64,000 nt of DNA from Thermoplasmata archaeon (GTDB lineage: Archaea > Thermoplasmatota > E2 > DHVEG-1), in contig JAHWGK010000004.1 of NCBI GenBank assembly GCA_020054495.1, positions 26,912 through 90,911 on the forward strand, given 5' to 3'. Positions 21,812 to 31,703 of the stretch are shown here, piece by piece (position 1 is the stretch's first letter; each line of letters opens with the position of its first letter). The position numbers and the translations under genes are program-made. The notes under the pieces are model-generated. The model did not search any database and was not told the DNA's origin. It saw only the letters and a list, made by a program, of their open reading frames with translations.

Positions 21812-22150
21812 TTAAGGAGTCGAGTTTGTCAAAAGATAAATTGTTAAATTTATCATAAATGCAGTAAGTACAATCAATGTAAGTATAGCATTTGTTTTTA
21901 GATCAAATATATTTATCCAATCTAGTATTGCAATTAATATGTATGAAAGAACAAGCATTACTACCAATAGTAAAACGATTATTCCAATAGTATATATTGG
22001 ATTTGTATAGCTTTTTGTTTGTTCGAATAAAATCCATACGCTAGCAAAAAACACTAGCAGCCCAATTGTTATTTGTGCTTTTGCCCTTTCTTGCATAACC
22101 TTAGTCAGCGATTTTTTCTTTATAAAACTTTTTAAAACACATAAACTCAC
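21812..22150 (-). CDS. Small membrane protein (about 3 TM helices)
   Basis: Three hydrophobic segments (ITIGLLVFFASVWILFE, IYTIGIIVLLLVVMLVLSYILIAIL, AILTLIVLTAFMINLTIYLL). Confidence 0.6.
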   Translation of the reverse strand: MSLCVLKSFIKKKSLTKVMQERAKAQITIGLLVFFASVWILFEQTKSYTNPIYTIGIIVLLLVVMLVLSYILIAILDWINIFDLKTNAILTLIVLTAFMINLTIYLLTNSTP

Positions 22151-22218
22151 ATTATCGAAGTAAAATAATTTATAATAAAAAAAGGAGAAAAGATTAAGTT
22201 AGCTTTCATTGTAAGTAT

Positions 22219-23610
22219 TTAACTTATTAGAAAACACTGCAGCATCAGGAATAAGTTAGGATAATTTTGCAGAAACCGTTGGAATGAGGATATAATTGCT
22301 CTGTCTCTTGGTATAGTAATAGATAATGTTCCCTCAGGACCAATTAAATCATTGATGTCTTTGGCTTTTGCTTTGATATAAAAAGTACCTTTATTTTCCC
22401 ATGTATGATTTAACATCACTTCTTCGCCAGATATAAATGGTCCTAGCCAATCGGAATAAGTATTATCCCCCCAATCAACATAATAAAAAACGTCATCATT
22501 TCCATCTGGATCAATTGAAACAAAAGTATATTCATATTTTTCTCCTGGTTTTCCAATTATTGGTCCATTAATTATTGGTGCAATAGGTGGCCAATCAAAA
22601 CTATCTGGGTCATAATCAACTGTTGAGATATAAAATCCAGTAAACAATGACCCGTATTCGATATTATAAAATCCGTCGTAGCCCCAGTCAGTTCCCCAAC
22701 TATTCTTACATATCCAATATCCACCATTTTCAATTGAAGAATCGTTTTTCCATCCTATAATGACGATGATGTGATTTAAACTATTGCCCCATGGCTCATT
22801 TGTATCTGGAAAATAATCTGTTGGATCATGATGCACATTCCAAAAATTAATAAATTCTGTTGTAGCATTCATGCCTGCTGCTATGGGGCCATATTGATAA
22901 ATTTGGGATTTTATAATTTCTCTATTTTCAGGACTATCAAATCCTAAATTACTTTCTTTACAATCTAAAATTGGGACAAGAAGCTCCTCCCAGTTTTCAC
23001 ATTTTTCTGAGCAAGAGATATCGTCACTAGCTTGATAAGTTAAGCATGTTTCAGGAATTGCACCGTTCTTATAGTTCCCTTCAATAGTTGTATCCATCAT
23101 ATAATAAAATGCGCCATATGGAGTTCCCCCCCAACAGCCCTGTCCATAAGTGTTTGCTGCTGCAGGTAAACAGGATAAGACATATTGTTCAGATAGATCA
23201 GGACATAAATCTGCGCATTCTTCCCTTATTTTTATAATACTTTCAAGAGCACCAATAGCTGCAAAATCCCAGCAACTACCACAATTACCCTGATGTTTAG
23301 CAGGTGTTGTCCAATCTTTATCTTCAAAATATTTCCAACTAAATTCATCTGGAGTATTAACAATTCCTGGTTCTAATGAGTTAAAAATATCTGAAGAGTC
23401 AATGTACATTGGTTTTTTCATAACTAGATATGCTGAATTTTTTTCATCCTCAATAGTTTCAACATTAAGATTACATAGACATTTGTCAGTTAAAAAAGTA
23501 GTATCTAATGAACTAGCAATATCATTCTTCTCTGAGCTAACTGTCTCATATAAACCACTTGCACTTAAAATTAAAACTTCCACTAATACAATTACTATAA
23601 ATTTTTTCAT
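22219..23610 (-). CDS. Secreted papain-family (C1A) cysteine peptidase with PKD-like domain and C-terminal PRxKAI-type tail
   Basis: Cys site HQGNCGSCWDFAAIGALES; His LNHIIVIIGWKND; Asn YWICKNSWGTDWGYDGFY; signal peptide; C-terminus PRDRAIISSFQRFLQNYPNLF. Confidence 0.92.
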   Translation of the reverse strand: MKKFIVIVLVEVLILSASGLYETVSSEKNDIASSLDTTFLTDKCLCNLNVETIEDEKNSAYLVMKKPMYIDSSDIFNSLEPGIVNTPDEFSWKYFEDKDWTTPAKHQGNCGSCWDFAAIGALESIIKIREECADLCPDLSEQYVLSCLPAAANTYGQGCWGGTPYGAFYYMMDTTIEGNYKNGAIPETCLTYQASDDISCSEKCENWEELLVPILDCKESNLGFDSPENREIIKSQIYQYGPIAAGMNATTEFINFWNVHHDPTDYFPDTNEPWGNSLNHIIVIIGWKNDSSIENGGYWICKNSWGTDWGYDGFYNIEYGSLFTGFYISTVDYDPDSFDWPPIAPIINGPIIGKPGEKYEYTFVSIDPDGNDDVFYYVDWGDNTYSDWLGPFISGEEVMLNHTWENKGTFYIKAKAKDINDLIGPEGTLSITIPRDRAIISSFQRFLQNYPNLFLMLQCFLIS

Positions 23611-23613
23611 ATT

Positions 23614-25353
23614 TTATCTCCTATTAATTTTAAAGTCTGTAATACCAGAATTCAATTTAAACTTATACTGTAGACTTAATCTTTGTAGCAAGTTTTGAAT
23701 AGTTGGGAACAGATTTACATGATCCTGTAAAAAGTTATTTAGGAGCTGGAAGAATGGTTTGTTGATTGCTTTGTTTCTAGGCATTGTTACTTCATAATAA
23801 GAAAAATTGCTCTCTACGCCATGCTCGTCAACAGCCATTGCATTGATTATATACGAACTTGCTGATGTATAAGTATAAGTCAATATAATTTCTTCTCCTG
23901 AAGGATATGGGCCATGCCATTGTGCCCCCCCACATTGATCACCCCAATCGACATAATAGGTAATATTATCTCCATCTGGATCTGTTGATATAAAAGTCCA
24001 CTCGTACTCAACTCCAATAGTACCATTTGTTGGACCATTAATCTCTGGTGCTGTAGGAGGTTGTGATTCCCCTGCGATAACAAGTGATGGATCTCCAAAG
24101 GGTTGAAATTCTTCAACTGTTATATAATCGATTTCATCCATGTTTTCGGTTATATACGTACTAATACCATTTGCCCATAACTCACCAAATGTTTTATCAC
24201 CAGAAATGTAGTTACTTGACATATCGATACATAGTTTTTCAATTCCTTTTGTCACAATATCAACCCCTCCATATGAAACATCAATATCTGTTCCGCCAAG
24301 ATATGCAATACAACCACCATTTGGATTTGAAACAAATGTCCATCCAAAGCAATCACTTGCTACATCATATTGACAATGATAGCATGCATCAGAAATCACA
24401 ATGGGAAGTTTATTTCCATTTGATAGGGAATTAACATGGGAATTTTTATAATTTCCAACTGGAAGCCATATACTACTTTCATGAGGATGAGTAGCCCAAA
24501 TGTCTGTATTACCATGTCCATTGAAAAAAACAAAACCAGCACCTTTATTGATTGCATTATTGATATCTGATGCTTGATATAATTTTCCATTTGATGCCCA
24601 GATTTTATCAGGAATAAAACTAGTTAAGATATTTGATACAGCCTCGTTAACATACTCCCCTTCATCAATATGATTTTCATCACCAAGTAAAGAATCTCCA
24701 CCTATGAGCACAAGATTTTTAAACCAATTCTGTGCATATGCTTCTTCAGTTTCGTATGTAATTATTTTATCAACACATATTGTAACTTCGTTTTCATCAA
24801 TACAAGCGAGTCTTCCCAAATAGACATCAGGATAGAGATCTAATTCATCAAAATTACCAGACCAATTATATTCAGCGAAAATATCGTTTTCATTTGAATC
24901 CCAACTACAAAAGTTCATCTCTTGATCATAAATATCTGCATAATATAAATCTGACAAGAAAACCCATTCATCTTGGTAATCATAATTAAAATAGATATGA
25001 GTGTACCTACCTGGCAATAGATTTGCTCCTCCTACAAGCATGACATATGTAATATCCCATGTATCTAGTGCATCCTTGATGAAATACTTAATCTGCTCAG
25101 CTTCATCCCGACCCGGATACTCGCTATAGATTACTTCTGTTGTTTTTAAAATTGTTTGAACATTACGACTATTTTTATGATTGATCAAGGGTTGCAGTTC
25201 AGTTGAAAACATACTAGGTGATATTATAACCATATCATATTCTTCCTGAAAGATTTCTTTTTGAGTTGGTATTAACTCTCTATCAGGTAAAGCAGTGGCT
25301 TCGAGTCCACTTAACAATAATATTCCTATCATTAGGATTATGATTTTCTTCAT
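23614..25353 (-). CDS. Secreted gingipain-like (C25) cysteine peptidase with PKD-like domain
   Basis: FFNGHGNTDIWATHPHESS (His), VISDACYHCQYD (Cys); signal peptide MKKIIILMIGILLLSGLEATALP; C-terminus PRNKAINKPFFQLLNNFLQ...LFPTIQNLLQRLSL. Confidence 0.9.
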   Translation of the reverse strand: MKKIIILMIGILLLSGLEATALPDRELIPTQKEIFQEEYDMVIISPSMFSTELQPLINHKNSRNVQTILKTTEVIYSEYPGRDEAEQIKYFIKDALDTWDITYVMLVGGANLLPGRYTHIYFNYDYQDEWVFLSDLYYADIYDQEMNFCSWDSNENDIFAEYNWSGNFDELDLYPDVYLGRLACIDENEVTICVDKIITYETEEAYAQNWFKNLVLIGGDSLLGDENHIDEGEYVNEAVSNILTSFIPDKIWASNGKLYQASDINNAINKGAGFVFFNGHGNTDIWATHPHESSIWLPVGNYKNSHVNSLSNGNKLPIVISDACYHCQYDVASDCFGWTFVSNPNGGCIAYLGGTDIDVSYGGVDIVTKGIEKLCIDMSSNYISGDKTFGELWANGISTYITENMDEIDYITVEEFQPFGDPSLVIAGESQPPTAPEINGPTNGTIGVEYEWTFISTDPDGDNITYYVDWGDQCGGAQWHGPYPSGEEIILTYTYTSASSYIINAMAVDEHGVESNFSYYEVTMPRNKAINKPFFQLLNNFLQDHVNLFPTIQNLLQRLSLQYKFKLNSGITDFKINRR

Positions 25354-25551
25354 TTTACCTCCCTCTATTATTTTAATTATAATCCTATAAGAACAATGAG
25401 TTATTAATAATTAAAGGTTAACATTAATATTTTTGTCAAATTAGTTAATTTTTTTTTGAAAAATTCTATTTTGTTCAAAATATTGAATTTCGGATGAAAA
25501 AATAAAAAGAAAAATAAAATTAAAAGAAGAAAGAAAAAGAAGAGATATTTA

Positions 25552-25568
25552 GACTATATTTTATAGTC
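25552..25568 (-). terminator. Hairpin at the 3' end of the C25 gene
   Basis: GACTATA-TTT-TATAGTC perfect 7-bp stem across the stop region, followed on the minus strand by a T/C-rich tract. Confidence 0.45.
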
Positions 25569-27726
25569 CTAATCGCTGTAACAATTGCCTTAGTATTGGA
25601 AACATATTCGGATATTGTTGCAAGAAGTTTTGGAATGGTGCGTTTATTGCTTTGCTCCTTGGTATAATAACTATTAATGGATCTGACCAGCTACTAAGTT
25701 TTCCATGAGAATCTTTTGCAACTACTTTTACTTGATAGGTATTTTCGTTTTCCCATGCTTTATCTGCTGATGCTGTTGCTCCACTGTTTATTGGTCCAAC
25801 CCAGCCACTGGTAGTATCGTCACCCCAGTCAAATAAATATGATATCTTGTCACCATCTGGATCAGTAGTAGATGTTGTATAGGTATACATTGCTCCAGCA
25901 CTTCCAGAAGCAGGACCATCTGGTGTACTAGGTGTTGCTGGTGGATTTGATGCTTCTCCTATTTGTAATGTAGGATCGCCGAATGGTTGCCATTCCTCAG
26001 TTGTTTTATAGTCCATTGGTTCCATGCTTGAATCTATATATCTTTCCAGAGCTTTTGCCCACATTTCACCAAGGGTTTCTGCTTCATCGTATTTGTAAGC
26101 TCTGAATGTGTCTAAGCCCATTTTTCCGATTAATCCCTGAGCGATACCAGTTCCTACATAACCCCAGCCAAGTGCGGTTGCTCCAAAGGTCGCTATAGCT
26201 CCTCCATTTGGATTATACATAAATGCCCAATTGAAACAATTAGAGTCTGATGCAAATTTAGCTGTGGAACATGCTTCTACTGCAACAATTGGTAGCTCAT
26301 CTCCATTGTTAAGGGTTGAAAGATCGCTGCTAGAAATTACTCCTGATGGAGTTGGAACCCAATTATGACTTTCCTCTGGATGAGTAGCCCAGACGTTTGT
26401 GTTGCCATGTCCAGAGAAATCAACAAAACCGCACCCATCGTTAATTGCACTTTTAATATTTGCAACACCTGTTGGAACCCAGCCTGTTAATTTACCATTT
26501 GTAACCCATAGTTTCTCAGAAATAAAACCATCCATCATATCTATTACTTTTTGATTTATATATTCCCCTTCAATGGTATCATAATCTGGAGAAGTATCAC
26601 CACCAAGTACAACAAGATTTAGGAACCAATCTTCTTGATAAGCTACAGAATTTTCATAGGTTTTAATTTTGTTTACACATGTTGTTACTTCACCACCACT
26701 TCTGCAAGCTAGTCTTCCAAGATAGACATCAGGATGAAGATCTACATCATCAGTTTCACCTTCCCAGTCGAGTTCTCCAAAAATGTCGTTGTCGTTTGAA
26801 TCCCAACTGCAAAAACCACCTGTTCCATCATAGATATCTGCATAATATAGATCACTTGCAAATACCTCAGCACCTGGGGGATCCTCTTCTTCAATATAGA
26901 CATGAGACATTCTAACTGGTAATTTCAAACTGCTACCTACTAATAAAACATTACCTGTTGACCAGGTTTCAATTGCATCTTTAATATAATATTTTATTTT
27001 CTCTTGGTTATCTCTACCGGTTCCACCATAAACTTCGTTTAAACCAACAAATTTAGCTGTTACGCCCCTACCATTTTTATGTGTTATAAGCGGTGCAAGT
27101 TCATCGCTAAATTCATCTGGAGCAATTACAATAAGTTGATATTCATCACGAGATGAAGGTTGTGTTTGTTCAACTGGTGATTCATATTCAATTACAATGT
27201 TTACGTCTTTTGCCCATTCAATTGTCTTTTCAGCAGGATGATACTTAATTGGGCTGATTTCTGTTTCTACAATTACACTAAGATCTCCATTGTAACGCCC
27301 ACCACTAACATCATATTCAAACCAACTTGAAGGATAAGGCTCAGTTCCATAATTAACAGATTCCTTTTGACTTGTACTAACTGTTTGACCAACAATTACT
27401 GCTTTTGGAGTTGGTTCTAAATCCTTAGTTAAAGTTAGTGTTTGAATGTTTTTTGGCGTACATGTTACACTTATTATTTTTGTTCCAAATGGAAACGCAA
27501 ACGTATCAGAATAACTTGGAAGCATTGGTTTTCCTTGTTTCATTATAAAAGAATTTGCTTCATCTATATTTATAGAAACATAATCTTTTTCAATTTCAAT
27601 CATTGGCTCCGAAAAACTAACTGAAGTTATTTTTAATTCAGTTTCTTCATTACTAGGTAAAGCAACAGCTCCAAGTCCACTTAGGACTAAAATTCCTACC
27701 ACCATTAGTGGTAAAGTTTTCCTCAT
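25561..27726 (-). CDS. Secreted gingipain-like (C25) cysteine peptidase with propeptide and PKD-like domain
   Basis: VDFSGHGNTNVWATHPEESH (His), VAVEACSTAKFA (Cys), N-terminal propeptide-like domain, C-terminus PRSKAINAPFQNFLQQYPNMFPILRQLLQRLGL. Confidence 0.93.
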   Translation of the reverse strand: MRKTLPLMVVGILVLSGLGAVALPSNEETELKITSVSFSEPMIEIEKDYVSINIDEANSFIMKQGKPMLPSYSDTFAFPFGTKIISVTCTPKNIQTLTLTKDLEPTPKAVIVGQTVSTSQKESVNYGTEPYPSSWFEYDVSGGRYNGDLSVIVETEISPIKYHPAEKTIEWAKDVNIVIEYESPVEQTQPSSRDEYQLIVIAPDEFSDELAPLITHKNGRGVTAKFVGLNEVYGGTGRDNQEKIKYYIKDAIETWSTGNVLLVGSSLKLPVRMSHVYIEEEDPPGAEVFASDLYYADIYDGTGGFCSWDSNDNDIFGELDWEGETDDVDLHPDVYLGRLACRSGGEVTTCVNKIKTYENSVAYQEDWFLNLVVLGGDTSPDYDTIEGEYINQKVIDMMDGFISEKLWVTNGKLTGWVPTGVANIKSAINDGCGFVDFSGHGNTNVWATHPEESHNWVPTPSGVISSSDLSTLNNGDELPIVAVEACSTAKFASDSNCFNWAFMYNPNGGAIATFGATALGWGYVGTGIAQGLIGKMGLDTFRAYKYDEAETLGEMWAKALERYIDSSMEPMDYKTTEEWQPFGDPTLQIGEASNPPATPSTPDGPASGSAGAMYTYTTSTTDPDGDKISYLFDWGDDTTSGWVGPINSGATASADKAWENENTYQVKVVAKDSHGKLSSWSDPLIVIIPRSKAINAPFQNFLQQYPNMFPILRQLLQRLGL

Positions 27727-27849
27727 TATTTACCCCCTATTAACACTCGTTAACTATATATGTATCTTAAATTATTTAAAGGTTTCCTAGTATTTCTTTT
27801 AACAAACTATCGTTCAACCACTTAAAAATAAATTATTTTACAGATTAAA

Positions 27850-28311
27850 TTAAAAGCTAAGCTTTTCTTTGAAAAGGTTAGATAATATAAACTTTCGAGC
27901 GTTTTTGATATCTGAATCCAAATAAACTGCTCCTATCAACGCCTCTAAAGCATTCGCTAGATTCGTAGGGTTTCTATCACCATTTTGTTTCTTCTCACCT
28001 TTACCAAATAACAAATATTCTCCAAGCCCCAACTCTGTTGCTCTTTTTGCCAAAAAACTATTATTAACAAGAGTTGATCGCCTGCGGGTAAGCTCTCCCT
28101 CTGAAAAATATCTGTTGCCTCTATAAAGTTGCTCTGCAACGACAAATCCAAGAAGGCTATCTCCTAAGAACTCTAAGCGTTCGCTAAATTCTATTGGAAT
28201 TTCTGCTTCAAAAGCATATGTTTTATGAGTTAATGCATTCTTCAGTAGATCTTTGTTTTTGAAAGAATAATTAATTTTTTTTTCTAGCGAACTAAAATGT
28301 TTTTTATCCAT
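27850..28311 (-). CDS. rnc: Ribonuclease III domain protein (catalytic domain only)
   Basis: ERLEFLGDSLLGFVVAEQLY signature, ALTHKTY, NALEALIGAVYLDS; no dsRBD follows. Start likely internal Met (MDKKHFSS) of ORF 27850-28350. Confidence 0.9.
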   Translation of the reverse strand: MDKKHFSSLEKKINYSFKNKDLLKNALTHKTYAFEAEIPIEFSERLEFLGDSLLGFVVAEQLYRGNRYFSEGELTRRRSTLVNNSFLAKRATELGLGEYLLFGKGEKKQNGDRNPTNLANALEALIGAVYLDSDIKNARKFILSNLFKEKLSF

Positions 28312-28346
28312 TTTGCACACTTGTATAGAGATAGCATATAAATATA

Positions 28347-30065
28347 TCACGGATTAAAAGAAACATATTCAAGTATTTTATGTGCAATATCTACATCATC
28401 CAATGAGTCAATTAGCTGTTTTTCATTTTTAAACGGTCTATTAGCTAAAACCCTTAATGCTCTTTTCTCCCCAATACCTGGAATGGCTTGTAATGTTTCC
28501 CGCGGGACACTGTTAATATTCATTGGGAATGGAACCGCAGTAATGGACCTATAACCATAGTCCACAACTTTTACATCTAAAAAATTGTTAAGCATATGAA
28601 CTCCAGGGACTCCAACAAGTAACGGGTAACTACCTAGTTGTCTTCCAAATGTAAGTTTACCATCATATTTTTCTGTAAAAATATTTGTTAAAACAGTTCC
28701 ACTTGGTAAAAGTCTCTTTAGCATAGGTCGTTCAATACCTTCCCTAACCTTTCTTTTAAATCTTTGAAACACATATTTATTTTTTAGCATAATCCTGTTA
28801 CCTGTTTGATACATCTTTGTACCGGGGATTGGTATAATCTGACGAAGATTAATTCTCCTTAGAAGAAGATCTTGATCAAGTATGTTTTTAAGAAATTCAT
28901 AGTTTAGTTCATATGTACTCTTTGATTCACCATCAAGTCCAAAAACAAAATTAAGTCCAGGTAGTAACTCAGGCATTCCATTAAATCCTCTTTTTGAACC
29001 AATCTCATTGAGGAGCTTTACTGCAATTAATACTTCATCAGCAGATGCCTTGAGATTATTTTTCTTAATAACTACTGGATCTGCACTTTCCACACCAAAA
29101 GCAGCAACATCACCTGAGGTATGATACTTTATTATTGTTTTAGCGATCTTCTTACACTCAACAGGAAATCTAGCAAGAACACCCGGGTTGGCATTATCAA
29201 TATGAAGAGTACCCAAGCTTGGTGCAACACGACGAATACCACTAAACAATTGTTCAAGAGCATCAGGATTAGGACGTGGAAACTCAACACTACCAGCATC
29301 CTTGCTCATATATGAAAAAATACATGGCTGATTACCCAAGCGGAAATGACGTACACCACGTTCATATAATGTTTTGATTTCATCAACAACATCCTCTATC
29401 GGTCGAAAATCAGATGGTCCCTTACTTGGTTCACTACAGAATGAACAACCACCCACTATACTACGGGGGCATCCACGGTATGTCTCGATTTCTGTGATAA
29501 GATAATTTGGATAGAAAGGATGCTGTTTTACAATACTTGCTCCTTTTATTGCAAAATCTCTAACATCTTTTGCACTTCTTCTACATTCTTGTGGATTTAT
29601 TTCTTCTAAACTCATATTGTTTTTTAAAAAATCATAAACAATGGTTTCTCCATCACCCTGAGCTATGATATCAAAAACATCTTTTACAATACTAGTATCC
29701 CTTGTTTTTTTCCCACCAGCTATTCCAAAACCATAACGTGCAGCGGGACCTGTAAGAATTTTTACAGGTTTTGATAGTTTTTCCATAATATTTTTTATTT
29801 CATTAGGGCTTGCTGGAAAACCTGATAGATAACGACCAGGAACAGACATACCAGCAACTACAACAACAATATCTGATTTAGATAAATCCTCTATCAAAGA
29901 ATTATTGTTTCTTATCTGGTCAATTGTGACATAAAAAATCTGTGCAAAGCTATCATAGTTCCATATAGCACCAGCAATATACCGGGGGTATGGGCTGATA
30001 TATGGTGGTACACCAAGACATGTGGGTTCGTCGACATATCCATCTAATATTGTAACTTTTAACAT
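28347..30065 (-). CDS. Archaeal radical SAM protein, COG1031-like, with C-terminal helix-hairpin-helix
   Basis: ETYRGCPRSIVGGCSFCSEP Fe-S motif; DGDGETIV; C-terminal LQAIPGIGEKRALRVLANRPF HhH. Confidence 0.85.
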   Translation of the reverse strand: MLKVTILDGYVDEPTCLGVPPYISPYPRYIAGAIWNYDSFAQIFYVTIDQIRNNNSLIEDLSKSDIVVVVAGMSVPGRYLSGFPASPNEIKNIMEKLSKPVKILTGPAARYGFGIAGGKKTRDTSIVKDVFDIIAQGDGETIVYDFLKNNMSLEEINPQECRRSAKDVRDFAIKGASIVKQHPFYPNYLITEIETYRGCPRSIVGGCSFCSEPSKGPSDFRPIEDVVDEIKTLYERGVRHFRLGNQPCIFSYMSKDAGSVEFPRPNPDALEQLFSGIRRVAPSLGTLHIDNANPGVLARFPVECKKIAKTIIKYHTSGDVAAFGVESADPVVIKKNNLKASADEVLIAVKLLNEIGSKRGFNGMPELLPGLNFVFGLDGESKSTYELNYEFLKNILDQDLLLRRINLRQIIPIPGTKMYQTGNRIMLKNKYVFQRFKRKVREGIERPMLKRLLPSGTVLTNIFTEKYDGKLTFGRQLGSYPLLVGVPGVHMLNNFLDVKVVDYGYRSITAVPFPMNINSVPRETLQAIPGIGEKRALRVLANRPFKNEKQLIDSLDDVDIAHKILEYVSFNP

Positions 30066-30072
30066 AATACAT

Positions 30073-30678
30073 CTATTTTAGAATATTTAATTGATTGAGA
30101 GTTTCTCTTGTTGTAGAGCTAAATTTTTTTGAGTATTTTTCTAATCTTTCTAAATTAAGTTCATTTATTGACATATCGTTGACCAGGGAGGCGATTCCAT
30201 CAATGTTCAATTCCTTGTTTTTTATATGTCGAATGTAGATTAGATCAAGTAATGCTTTTTCTGGTTCAGATGTTAAAACCGTTCCTTCTTTTTGATACCC
30301 CCAAAAGAGAGATTTACTTATTTGGTGATATTCATATACTGTTTGTTTGGTTTTATATGTATATGGTAATTTTGTGGTTATAAGCGTGAGGGTATATGCT
30401 GATTGACTGAGAATCCCATGTTTTGAGAGAGCATATTCCATGGATAGGTAGGAGGGGTAACGAATGACCATTGATATTTCTTCAGCGGATGGGTTGCTGA
30501 AAGGGTTTTCATACCATGTTTGGGCTGCACGGCGGATGATCTTTGCTTTTACAAGACGTGTTAACTGTACTGACAGTGAAGATTTTGCAATACCTGTTAA
30601 CTGTGTGATATCTGATATGGAAAATAATTTTTTTTCAGAGTGTTGTTTAAAAAATTTTATCCATTCGTCAACTTTCAT
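30073..30678 (-). CDS. AbiEi-like antitoxin (winged-helix) of AbiE-type toxin-antitoxin pair
   Basis: N-terminal wHTH (FSISDITQLTGIAKSSLSVQLTRLVKAKIIRRAAQTWY), YPSYLSMEYALSKHGILSQSAYTLTLIT, SEPEKALLDLIYI typical of AbiEi; ATGA overlap with upstream AbiEii. Confidence 0.82.
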   Translation of the reverse strand: MKVDEWIKFFKQHSEKKLFSISDITQLTGIAKSSLSVQLTRLVKAKIIRRAAQTWYENPFSNPSAEEISMVIRYPSYLSMEYALSKHGILSQSAYTLTLITTKLPYTYKTKQTVYEYHQISKSLFWGYQKEGTVLTSEPEKALLDLIYIRHIKNKELNIDGIASLVNDMSINELNLERLEKYSKKFSSTTRETLNQLNILK

Positions 30679-31505
30679 CCTTTTTCACCATTTTCTTTTT
30701 TTATGTATTTAGATGTTTTTGCAACGTGATTTACAATTTTGTTAAACGTTTCTTCATATTGGTCAAGTAATGTTTTTGGTAGGAATCGTTTCATTTCATT
30801 GGATAGAATTAAAGCACCTTCTTTACTTATTTTTTTACTTGTAATTTGTAGGTTTTCTTTCAATTTTGAGGGAGTAGAGTTATAATCTTTTGATTTTTGA
30901 AATACTAGATCCCATGGAACTGAGATTTGTTTTTCGACAGTGAGAAAATAAATATCCCAGATGTCTCTACCTTTTAGATAAGATCGTAAACCTAGGGCGG
31001 TTATTTTGTCAGCTAGGATTTCAGATGCTTCCTCTACTCTTATTGCGGGGTTTAAAGGAGGATAGTTAAGAATTCTTGGTTGATTGTGATAGGAGGGGAT
31101 ATATGCTAATTCAATGTGTATGTGAAGTTTTTGATCTGGTAAGTCTGATACGGTTTTTAAAATAAGGCGTTGCATGTATTGGTCATTTTTTTGTAAGTCT
31201 ATTTTTATTTCTTCGAGGAATGGAAATACGTTGGTAATGTATGTTTTAATTTTAGAAATTTTTTGTATTAAATCAAATTTGTTTTTTCCTTTTTTTAGTA
31301 CAAAATCTAAATCTTCTGAAAAACGAGGGTTTCCATAAAAAAACCGTAGTGATGTTCCACCTTGAAATACTATGTCATTGAATACGCCTTCGTGGCTTAG
31401 ATATGCTAAAATTGTTTTTTGCATTTCTTCTTGAAAATTTTGGTGTGCTTTCAGATTTTTTACTTTACTATTATTGATAATTTCTTCCCATAACATGACT
31501 TTCAC
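30675..31505 (-). CDS. AbiEii-like nucleotidyltransferase toxin
   Basis: FNDIVFQGGTSLRFFYGNPRFSEDLDFVL motif; ILADKITALGLRSYLKGRDIWDIYFL. Confidence 0.88.
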   Translation of the reverse strand: MKVMLWEEIINNSKVKNLKAHQNFQEEMQKTILAYLSHEGVFNDIVFQGGTSLRFFYGNPRFSEDLDFVLKKGKNKFDLIQKISKIKTYITNVFPFLEEIKIDLQKNDQYMQRLILKTVSDLPDQKLHIHIELAYIPSYHNQPRILNYPPLNPAIRVEEASEILADKITALGLRSYLKGRDIWDIYFLTVEKQISVPWDLVFQKSKDYNSTPSKLKENLQITSKKISKEGALILSNEMKRFLPKTLLDQYEETFNKIVNHVAKTSKYIKKENGEKG

Positions 31506-31703
31506 ATCATAAACTTAACATATTTGTTAAATATTCTAAGTGTATAATGGTTTGTTTGGTATATAAAATTAATGTCTTAGATTATTAATTCTAAAACACT
31601 TTATTGAAAAATTTTCACTTAGATACCTAAAGTAAATAGCGTCGTTAGCTTATTTTTAAAAATATAGACGAAGGTGTTAAAAAATAGTCATTTATATTGA
31701 TTA

